Assembly (NCBI RefSeq): GCF_019097595.1 | Contig: NC_080723.1 | Location: forward strand, 15,196,511-15,260,510 | DNA: 64,000 bases | Direction of reading: 5' to 3' | DNA from: Hemibagrus wyckioides | Taxonomy: Eukaryota > Chordata > Actinopteri > Siluriformes > Bagridae | Shown: positions 25,801-34,500 of the stretch, one piece after another | Layout of the letters: each line of letters opens with the position of its first letter | How positions within the stretch are numbered: the first letter of the stretch is position 1 | Position numbers and translations under genes: made by a program | The notes under the pieces: model-generated | What the model saw: the letters and a program-made list of their open reading frames with translations, nothing else | Database searches by the model: none | What the model was told of the DNA's origin: nothing

Positions 25801-28068
25801 AGTGCATTGCAGTTTCTGAGTCATATAGCAATGAGGTCTGACTGAAAATATACACAATAAACACTGAAACACAAGTATCTGACTCTGATCTCATTTCTTT
25901 TTTAAAAGAATTAACGGACAGATAGATGGGAGGTACTGTACATAGAAAGCAGCAAGATCATGACAAAATTCGTTTTCAGGAATGAATCACTCAAACAGGT
26001 GCACATGTCCAACTGCGACATGTCAGACTTGTGTTGTTGGTTAGGTAATTTGAATATCTTTCTGTTACCTAACTAAAAAAAGCACAGAATAGTGACAAAA
26101 GTAACTACTATAAATTCTTTTATACAGCTATATACAGTACACGACTTGCAGTAAGATGAAAACCAGGCCTGTTCCCTCTTAGACTGTGGATATGAATAAA
26201 CTAGTAAAAATAAAGAATAGAGACAATAGAAATATCAAGAAATAATCATATGGAGAAAAAAAAGTTGAATTCTGATGTCTACTTATGTTACATGGTGTAA
26301 CCAGAGTGTCTTTATAGACTCTTGTATAAGATAAGGGTTTAAGGGACAACTGGCTAACTGATGGAGATGAAGCGGAAATCTAAAATAATTTTACCGAATC
26401 TCAAGAGCCACTGCAATAATATTTGGGCTAAAATAATGTTATAAGAGATTTAAATAAAGTGCGTAACAGTCCAGTCATATTTTTTGTTGTTTATATTGTG
26501 AGAAAGCGTCATGAGATCATAATTTTTCATCAGCAGACCTGTGAATCTGGTTGCTTTTACTTAGCATGGGTTACTAAAATAGCTAGATAATTGAATACAG
26601 AATCTTCACACTGTTGAATGAATTCTTAGCAATTCTATTTCCCACTCCCACAGACATTCAATGTAGTTTATTTGCTTATCAATTAGTCATGTGATCTGAT
26701 ATCTCAACAACTGTTCTTCCAACTTTTTGCATGTAGGTCTATTTGTGACAACTATGTTTCATCTCACCTTAATCTTTGGCAAGAAAGAAGTCCAGCTACA
26801 CAGTGACAGGCAAGAGCTGACAGCTACACAGGACAAACAGAGACTCAGAGAGTGAGTGAAACTGAATTGAGCTTTTCTAGGTATATGGCATGTATTTGTT
26901 CTCTAATTTGGTGGGAAACGAGTGACTAAAAAGATGGAAGTCTGACGATTTATATTCATTGTGGAATCAGTATCGTAACTCTGTGAAAAGGTTTTTTTTT
27001 TTTTTTTTGCTAAACAACCCATGAAAAACCAGTTAGTGGCTAATGGAAGATGTTGTTTGCTTTTGCATTTTCTTGCAATTGTATTTTTCTACCAGAGTGG
27101 GTGACATTCCAAAACCTGACATCCCAGCATCTTTAAAGATTAAACACAAAACCTAACAAACATCTAATCAGCAGCTTCCAAACAAAGTTTTAACCTGTCC
27201 AATGATACCGGCAACATCTCAGAAAAGTGGCGTTATCACAACACTAACCTTATAATGCCTAATTCTAGAAGAAGAGATATACGCACAAGGACAGGAAATA
27301 CTTATTAGAGAGGGAAAAAAGTACATCTGAGTAGAAAAGTTAAGGTTAAAAGTTAAGGAAAAGGTCAGGTAGCAAGAATGAAATTTGGCAAACTAGTAGA
27401 GAAGGAAAATGATAAAAGATGAAAAAGATGAGAGAAGAAAAGGACCGTAATGGGAAAACATAACATGAGTTGTGGGCAGGGGCGGACTCAGTGATTTGGG
27501 GGCCCTAAGCGATTCCAGGTATGGGAATCTCGCGCATGTGCAGTACAATAGGAACGCTCCACTATTCATGAATCATGAGGGGCCCCACATTTCAAAAGAT
27601 GTAATAATAACGTTAAAATCTTAATGGTTATAGACAGACCATACAATATATAATGAAAAGTAATAAGTACTATACGATTTATATAGGGTTCTTGGTATTG
27701 GTCGGGGCCCCCTAATTCCCGGGGATCCTAAGCGGCTGCTTACCTCACTTATTGGTTAAGTCCGCCCCTGGTTGTGGGTAATAGATGTATGACTGTGGTG
27801 TCAAATAAGGGTTGAAAAATTCACACACACACACACACACAAACCCAATCTGCCTACATGTCTGTATTTTGAACACAGTGGGAGGAAGCCTGAGAACCAG
27901 GAGGAAACCGGATGACCATGTAAATAGTTACAAATGCATTAAAATATGTAGTTATATATATATATATATAAATGGGAATGGGGGGAAATGGGAAAGGAGA
28001 AGATTTGGAGAATGGAAAGGGAAAGAGAGGAGAAAGAGCATCCAGCAGAGGAGACAAAGAGGTGAGGG

Positions 28069-28105
<37 letters not shown>

Positions 28106-28391
28106 GATAACCTTTTCAAGAACCAAAATTCATACTTTTTCAACTGAGGTGAATGACCTGTTGCTTTATGATATTAAAAGCAGAGTGTTTTGCTGTGTTT
28201 GGTAGTGTTTAAAGCATGCAGGTCATCGACCGACCGTATGCGCAACAGGTGCTCAGTTTCCGCCGAGCCGATGCTGAGGTCTGTACCAAACGCACACCAA
28301 ATAAACAACACCAGGCTAGTATATCACTATAACTACCCTTAATGGTGTACTATATGGTAGTTCAGTAAATGCAAAAAAAAAAAAAAAAAGA

Positions 28392-28422
<31 letters not shown>

Positions 28423-28723
28423 CCTAGATCTGTAGGGCGTCGATCTAATCTGTAACAAAACTCGCAAGAAAAGTTCATATTTGATTTAATGAGGGACCAA
28501 AAACAGCATGATGTCTTACCTATTAACTCTGCGACAGCACTGAACGGCCACGTGTGACTGGTGGAGTTGCTGTTCAGGTACGATGGGCTCATCTGCAACC
28601 ACAAAAAATACAAAAACCTGTAATGCAGCACATGATCATGTATTTGTAATAAAAACAGACGTGCAATTAAAACAAAATACGCACAGAGCTGAGTCGAATC
28701 CCGTGCTCGCTCAGCCTCGCCAT
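11573..28723 (-). CDS. MORC-family GHKL ATPase with CW-type zinc finger (MORC3/MORC4 type), complete, 17 coding exons
   Basis: A nuclear ATP-dependent clamp that binds DNA and methylated histone H3 tails and helps silence chromatin. Exons: 28685-28723, 28520-28592, 25455-25587, 24018-24238, 23007-23154, 21957-22116, 21726-21854, 20719-20838, 20484-20587, 20105-20284, 18936-19055, 18155-18232, 17687-17723, 13819-13955, 12694-13333, 11811-12079, 11573-11723. They total 2739 nt, 912 residues plus TGA. ATPase motifs: E35-L-I-D-N39, D67-x-G-x-G71, [10 protein letters not shown] at 99-108. The S5-like half ends near [18 protein letters not shown] Glu/Lys-rich run (about 417-435) precedes the CW finger: C443, C446, W449, C467, C478; the usual Trp two residues before the third Cys is Phe465. 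An [17 protein letters not shown] stretch follows, then a basic, Ser/Pro-rich linker and coiled coils (about 720-745 and 805-850). The C terminus [20 protein letters not shown] is MORC3/4-like. The ATPase half resembles MORC4 (VPIAPFNQQ), the post-CW part MORC3, so I give no paralogue symbol. Confidence 0.93.
13956..17686 (-). other. MORC intron 13 with CA repeat at its 5' end and UG repeat at its 3' end
   Basis: Plus-strand TG tract at 17648-17672 becomes a CA tract starting 14 bases after the donor GTGAGT. Plus-strand CA tract at 13960-13979 becomes a UG tract ending just before the acceptor TTTAAG, replacing the polypyrimidine run. The intron also holds a Tc1-like remnant (14901-15540) and GT/GA microsatellites (17065-17190). 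Confidence 0.7.
14901..15540 (-). mobile_element. Degraded Tc1-like transposon (family A), antisense orientation
   Basis: Begins GATCAGCCATAACATTA and contains phrases typical of a widespread fish Tc1-like element read on its antisense strand: ATGGACTCCACAAGACCTC, AGATCTGGGGAATGTGGAGG, CTTACGCTTGCCCATTTTTC. It ends near CCTGTCAGTGGTTTTATGACC. The middle of the transposase is missing and the frame is broken. A second copy of the same family lies at 29084-29535 in the opposite orientation. Confidence 0.65.
18690..18812 (-). mobile_element. Short end fragment of Tc1-like family B
   Basis: GATTGACTGATAACTGCATG and TGTTCCTATTAAAGTGGCTA match the terminal part of the same family found at 1100-1990 and 31780-32675. 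It lies in MORC intron 11. Confidence 0.5.
20839..21725 (-). other. U12-type GT-AG intron of the MORC gene (intron 7)
   Basis: The donor is GTATCCTTA, the U12 consensus rather than GTRAGT. The branch site TTCCTTAAC (core at 20860-20853) sits about 15 bases before the acceptor CAG, and no polypyrimidine tract lies between. It joins KPQFI to [10 protein letters not shown] in phase 0, which matches the MORC family alignment. Confidence 0.85.
22815..22895. repeat. (TA)n microsatellite with imperfections
   Basis: About 80 bases of nearly pure alternating TA, broken by short AAATACA and GTA interruptions. It lies in MORC intron 5. Confidence 0.9.
23155..24017 (-). other. U12-type AT-AC intron of the MORC gene (intron 4)
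   Basis: On the minus strand the intron begins ATATCCTTT immediately after exon 24018-24238, the U12 5' splice-site consensus. The branch site TCCTTAAC is at 23176-23169, about 15 bases from the 3' end, and the intron ends in AC. Only the AC end keeps the frame ([13 protein letters not shown]); the AG two bases later shifts it. No GT or GC donor exists near the end of exon 4. Confidence 0.88.
23761..23936 (+). mobile_element. tRNA-derived SINE with an L2-like tail
   Basis: The head carries a pol III box A (TGGTAGCTCAGAGGTTAAGG) and box B (GGTTGTGAGTTTGAATAC). The body reads CCACTGCTGGGCCCTTGAGC. The tail, CTCTGGATAAGGGCTTCTGC then AAAATGCCAGAAAT, matches the 3' end of the L2-like LINEs at 36545-36780 and 58107-58799. 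It sits inside the U12 AT-AC intron 4 of MORC. Confidence 0.8.
24520..24785 (+). repeat. Possible solo LTR or related repeat
   Basis: Starts TGTCATGATTAGG, has a pyrimidine-rich middle with CTATTTAAGTTCTGC (TATA-like), and ends with CTTATAAAATAAAAGTCTGC (poly(A)-signal-like). This composition resembles solo LTRs of fish retrotransposons. I see no second LTR, primer-binding site or target duplication, so this is tentative. Confidence 0.3.
27477..27770. mobile_element. hAT-family MITE with perfect 8-bp target duplication
   Basis: A 294-bp element whose ends are the exact 12-base inverted repeat CAGGGGCGGACT / AGTCCGCCCCTG. It is flanked by the perfect direct repeat GTTGTGGG at 27469-27476 and 27771-27778, the 8-bp duplication characteristic of hAT transposition. 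There is no coding capacity. It lies in MORC intron 2, and the intact duplication suggests a fairly recent insertion. Confidence 0.9.
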
Positions 28724-29083
28724 TTCTTCCACTTGGGCTAAACAAAACAAGCACTAAAATAAAAAAAAAAGAAGCTTGTTTTACAAAACTCGCAATCTTC
28801 CTGCTAGCACACAGAACAAACTCCTTCCTTCCTCTTTCACTTCTGTGACACTGCTGCGGCTGAACACTGCGCCCTGCTCTCTGCGCGCTGCTGAACTTCA
28901 ACTCACACAGGGTTGCCAGATTGGGCACCAACGCTGTCTGCTATAAATAACTGTTATCTCCAAGTTGGTGTTTCACTTTCTGTGTACGACTACATACGGT
29001 GAATTTAGATGGGACGATTTTTAAATTTCCACCTGACAAAAAAAAAATCTCTTGGTGTTAACTGTGAATATATACACATACAT

Positions 29084-29535
29084 CGATCAGGCATAACATT
29101 ATAAGCAGTGAGAGGTGAGGTGAATAACAATGATTATCTTCTCATCATGGCACCTGTTAGTGGGTGGGATATATTAGGCAGCAAGTGAACATTTTGTCCT
29201 CAAAATCGATGTGTTAAAGTCAGGACGAATGTTCAAGCGTAAGGATTTGTGCGAGATTGATGAAGGGCCAAATTGTGATGGCTAGACGACTGGATCAGAG
29301 CATCTCCAAAACTGCAGCTCTTGTGGGGTGTTCCCGGCCTGCAGTGGTCAGTATCTATTAAAAGTATTGTTTAATTCCTGTAAATATCCTTTAATTCCTG
29401 TAATAGTACTTTAAGTATTGTAAGTTGTGAGGTGGGGCCCATGGAAGACTTAAAGGATCTGCTACTTACATCTTGGTACCAGATACCACAGCACACCTTC
29501 AGGGATCTAGTGGAGTCCTAAATATGGAGTTTCTA
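29084..29535 (+). mobile_element. Degraded Tc1-like transposon (family A), sense orientation, internally deleted
   Basis: Starts CGATCAGGCATAACATTAT, then CACCTGTTAGTGGGTGGG and TTCAAGCGTAAGGATTTG, the beginning of a Tc1-like transposase region. After about 29370 it jumps to the other end of the element (TGAGGTGGGGCCCATGGA, CACACCTTCAGGGATCTAG). The central coding part is deleted and stop codons interrupt the rest. Confidence 0.65.
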
Positions 29536-29984
29536 AATATGGTTTAGAAAGTCTTCAGTAATCCCCTTGTGGAGGCTAATACACAAGGGCATGTGGGGAA
29601 GATCCCCTCTTTTTATATCAGTAGCTCATTGGGCAGTTCAAATCCCTCACTGCCAAGCTGACACTGATGGGCCCCTGAACAAGGCCCTTAAACATTAACT
29701 GTTGATTTGTATGAATGAAATCACTCCTCAAGTCAAAACGCTCCACCTATTTTTCTTTGGTGGAAAGTTTGGGACTTTATTATATTTTAATTTTACATTT
29801 ATTTCTCATTCAGCTTTAATATGAAATATATAAAATGGGTGTCTTATCCATATCATTATGTTTTGGTTTTTTAAACAGTTTTCAGTGTGAAACATTTTCA
29901 TGTTGAGAAAACATCATGGGTATGTCAGTCACCATCCCTTTTCCATGTTAATTATTCTAAGTTTATAGCTAATTTATGCATTTT

Positions 29985-30290
29985 GATTAGATTAGATTAG
30001 ATTAGATTAGATTAGATTAGATTAGATTAGATTAGATTAGATTCAACTTTATTGTCACTGCACATGTGGGTACAAGGCAACGAAATACAGTTAGCATCTA
30101 ACCAGAAGTGCATTTCGCAGTGCAAATAATTAGCATATATAATAGTATATAACAATAAATAATTTGCATATATAAACAATATACAAAAATATATAAATAA
30201 TTTGCATATATAGCAGTATATAAACAGTATACAGTGGGAGGTAAATGCAATGAGTAAATGCAATGAGTGCAAATGAGCAATGATTATTTT
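29985..30290 (-). repeat. (ATTAG)n pentamer array joined to a retroelement end
   Basis: Twelve copies of ATTAG run from 29985 to 30044. They lead into TTCAACTTTATTGTCACTGC and AACGAAATACAGTTAGCATC, a common fish retroelement 3' end in reverse orientation, so the pentamer is probably its expanded tail. From about 30120 to 30230 the motif AATAATTTGCATATATA recurs three times with changes. Confidence 0.55.
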
Positions 30291-30589
30291 AGCTTTGACC
30301 TGGGGTGAACTTGATTTTCCCCAAACCTTTATCAGTGTGCTTCAACAATGCACAGATTCTCCCAGACTCCCAGCTGCACGTGATCCACAGATCTAACACC
30401 GCTCTGAGCAGTCCATCTGACCTTGACTTTAACTTCAACTTTGGAGAAGTCACAGTGGATGCTGCTGTGCAGACTCTATCCATTTCTGATATGATTTGCA
30501 ATACTAAGAATGTTACTGTTAATTCATTAGCTACACAAAGACCATTCATGCTTACCAGACACGTAAACAATGTGTCCTTCTTGTGAACC

Positions 30590-31245
30590 TTTCTTCATTA
30601 AACTGAAAGCCAACCATGCCAGTATCCTGAGGCATCCAGAGATGTACTAGCTCCAGTTAGATTCTGCTTCATGACATTCGAAGAGAAGATGCTAACCAAT
30701 TGTGGACTTTGAGGACAGCAACCTCCTAATCAATTAACAAAATAACATTCTACATATGCTGTATCTCCATCACTTGGCATTTGAAGGCTTCAGCATGGAG
30801 AAGCTGGTGTTGATTCTATAAAGAACTCAGATGTTTAGCTAATTTATGCACTGCTCATGAGTTCCTGCTTACACAACTCCAACTGACTGTAGAAAGGACA
30901 TTATTCATAATCAGACTCTTTGGTGTTTATAATAATTTATAATCGCACTCTCCAGTGTTTATGGTAATTCACACTCTCCGTTGTCACCCAAAATAAGGAA
31001 AAGTTCCCTTTTGAGTCTGGTTCCTCTGAAGGTTTCTTCCTCTTTCCATCTGAAGGAGTTTTTCCTTGCCACAGTCGCCTTAGGCTTGCTCATTAGGGAT
31101 TAGGGATAAATACAAATAAAATTTAAATATAAGTCTAATATTAATCTTAAACTTTTTGTACTATATTTCAGAAGCTGCTTTGAGACAACGGACATTGTCT
31201 CAAAGCAGCTTACAAATAAAATTGAATTGAATTGAATAAAGTGAC
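30590..31245 (+). mobile_element. LINE 3' end, Rex1/Babar-like
   Basis: Contains GTTTCTTCCTCTTTCCATCT, GAGTTTTTCCTTGCCACAG and TTAGGCTTGCTCATTAGGG, the conserved 3' region of an abundant fish LINE. It ends in a (GAATT)n tail (AAATTGAATTGAATTGAAT). Near the end is a perfect 17-base inverted repeat at 31172-31188 and 31195-31211. No reading frame is preserved. Confidence 0.7.
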
Positions 31246-31381
31246 AAACCCACAAGAGTGACAAGAGTTTTAGCCCCTCCCCCCATAATATATTTTTTAA
31301 ATATATACTGTAGCCTTATTAATTAAGTGCTCTATAATACACCACACACACAAAAAAATAATCAAGAACAAAGGAAAAATA

Positions 31382-31387
31382 TTTATT
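31382..31387 (-). promoter_or_regulatory. Probable poly(A) signal of pmt
   Basis: TTTATT on the plus strand reads AATAAA in the pmt direction, about 200 bases after the stop codon. It is the first clear signal downstream. Confidence 0.5.
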
Positions 31388-31583
31388 TTTATTTCAACAA
31401 ATTTACAGTGCTTAAAAATTCTAAAAATATTAACACCATGCCACATCGGCCTATTTTAATTTACAGAATCCTAATAAAGTTTGTACAATTATTCAACATT
31501 TAAAATCTTCTTCAGATTGTTATTTTTGTTCCTGTTCTCTTTCTGCACCTTTAGAACCTGCAGGAGCACTGTCTCTACTTCTC

Positions 31584-34500
31584 TCAGTCTCTGGTGGCAT
31601 AGAATAGCCCCCAGCGTTGATCTCCAGCTTCACAGCGCTGCAACTTCTCTGTCCAACCATTTACAATAGCGTCATAGTCCTCCTGGGAAAACTCCTGCAT
31701 GGAGGCAGAACATTATTGTAACCCATTCAAGTGTACATCATGCATGTGATCCATTCGAAAAACTTTACTTTAAATATTTACACTCACTGGCAACTTTATA
31801 AGTGACACCTGCTCATTTATGCAATTATGCATATGCAATGCATACAGTGCAATGCAACACAATGCATACAATCATGTAGATACAGGTCAAGAGCGTCAGT
31901 TAATGTTCCCATCAAACATCAGCATGATGAAAAAGTGTTATTTCTGTGACTTTATTCATGGCAGATTTGTTAGTATCAGATGGGTTGGTTTGAGCTTTTC
32001 AGAAACTGCTGATCTCCTCATAATTTTACAAACAACATTTCTACAACATTTCATGGTGTGAAAAACAAAGAAATCCCTGTGTGTGGAATGTCACAGACGG
32101 AAACACATTGTTGTTGAGAGAAAATAGACTGGCCTGACCTTACAGAAAGTCTGTAATAACTCCACTAATTCAGTCAATCGGCCGTGGTAAGCAGAAAAGC
32201 ATCTCAGAATACACAACCAATAAAACTTTCAACAGCAAAAGTCCACATTAAGTTCCACTCCTGTCAGTCACCAGCAAGAATCTGAGGTTATCCTCTGCAC
32301 AGTGCTTCTATGACTTACTGTATCCTTTCTAGCAGCGTTATCTAGTCTGGCCATTTTCTTCTAACCTCTATTTTAAACAAGGTGTTTCCACCTGTAAGAA
32401 CGGTCACTTAATGCTTTTTTTTATTAAGCCAACTGAGTGTAAACTCTAGAGACTGTTCAGTCCCAGGAGATAATTTCTGAACCATCTCATCTACCACCAA
32501 CACATTTAAAGACAGAGAGATCACACAATCCCCATCCCATGTTTGATGTGAACTTTAACTGAAGCACTTGACCTATGTTCTTCTATATTCACTTCACCTT
32601 GTATGCATTGTACTGCTGCTAGATTGACTGATTAGATAACTGCCCATGTACAGATGTTCCTATTAAAGTGTATTTTGTGGCATTCCAAAAATAAAGACCT
32701 TCACATTCTGTGTGTGTGTGTGTGTGTTCTTTTACCTCTATAAATTCAACTTTAATCTCCTCGGCTCTCTTAAGTTCAGCCTTTATTACAGAAACGAACT
32801 GGGCAGTTCTGTCTTCTGCTCTTACATTAGTGAATCCTGCTTCTTCCAAGAACTAATTCATACACACACACACACACAAACACACACATTATGAATGAGG
32901 AAAATATTATCACAACTGTCAAAACTAACAAGTTATTTATCACAGTACTGCTGTGTAGATAGCCTTTGTTATTATTCCTATATGTAAAAAATATATTTCG
33001 CTATTTAAGCATTTAGTGTTTTAGCATCTATTTTTAAGCACATCCTCATCCGACTGCCTAACCATAGACAACCAGTTTGTGACAGGAAATTGGTTTGATT
33101 CAAATCACAGTTTCCTATCTTCGTTTCCTCAGATGATGAATAAGATGATGAAAAGCTGCTTCTCTAGCTTTCTTTAAGCACACCTGTTTTCCACTTATCT
33201 CTATTACCTATCCTCCTATATTATGTGTAGTATGAAATATGCTGATATGTAGATTTAACAAGCTACACCACTACCATGACAAAACCTTGCTGCAGGATGG
33301 CAGTTGAATGCTCTACAGATCTTATCACACAAAAATAATGACATTTTGAGAGCAACTGTGTATGTGAGCTAGATTTTACCATAGTGACATGCGATATGCA
33401 CATATTTATAGACATTAATAGAGATGACACAGATGATCTTGAGCTCAACATTTTGCTGGTCAGTCTAACTTAAAGAAATGACATTCTTTTTTAACAGTAA
33501 AGTGTTACAGATACATTTTGTGTATCTGTAATGTGTGTTTTCAGCCTTTTTCACAACACTCGTACATAAGCTTACTTTAAGCAGTACTTTTGACACATGT
33601 GAGAAAAGTGCAATTATTTCCGCTTATGCTCACCTTGCCATATCTCTGTGGAGTATAAAGGATGTAGCCTCTCTGGCTAACATACTCCTGGAAGGCAGGA
33701 GTCCAGGGCTTTTCTCCACAGCAGTAATCACTGATGAGCACCTTTCCACCAGGCTTCAACCACGACTACAAACACAAAACAGAAAGAGACACACAACATG
33801 GACAGTTGATATTTGGTTTAATGGAAATTTGTTTATTGCCTGAAATAAACTATATGACCAGCAGAGGGCAGTGATACTGAAGAGCTCTAAACAACAGGTG
33901 CAACCTATGCTGTTAAGGCACCTATGCAACTGGGCTGTTGGCTTTTGAGTTTCAAAGTGACATGGGCAACTCCATGTTCCTCTTTTGTTAGCAACAATCT
34001 AGCCGGCTAAGTGTATTGTGTAGTGCATATTTACCTTAGATATAAAAGAAAACTGTTTATACACATTTATAGCTTTACCAACCAAATGTGTCTGTATGCT
34101 GAATGATCTACAGCAAACACTTGTGTATACAACATAACTCTGATTACTGTTGATGATGTGAGCAGCATCTGTCGATTTGATGTCACTCTGGAGGTTGAGG
34201 AGACTGTTCTGAGCTTCTGAGAAGGAATTCCTAGTTAAAGGAACTGTTTTTTTTGTTTTTTCCAACTTGGTGGTCAGGAATTCCAAGTTTTCGTTGAATG
34301 CAGCAATTAACAAGCACACACACACACACACACACACTTACATGAAATTTTCGGAAGAGTTTCAGTTTATCGCTGATGTGCAGAATAGTGTCTCTGCTGT
34401 ACACCACATCAAAAGAGCTGTCCAGAAACGTTCTTTTAGTGGCATCTGACACCTCAAATTGCACCTGAAACAGTGTGGACATTTAGTTGTGACCCAAAGG

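Larger units (their letters stand above)
28724..31381. other. Spacer between the MORC and pmt genes
   Basis: Holds the 5' flank of MORC (GC-richer around 28850-28900, possibly 5'UTR or promoter), a Tc1-like family A remnant, a (GATTA)n array, a LINE/SINE end and a Rex1-like LINE 3' end. I find no exon here. Confidence 0.6.

Noticed and set aside
28362..28931. 189-codon minus-strand frame over MORC exons 1-2
   Set aside because: It only passes through the real exon 2 in frame and otherwise reads through introns and an A/G-rich run.
29985..30044. Direct-repeat array resembling CRISPR or a satellite
   Set aside because: Pure pentamer without spacers next to a retroelement end; a simple microsatellite.
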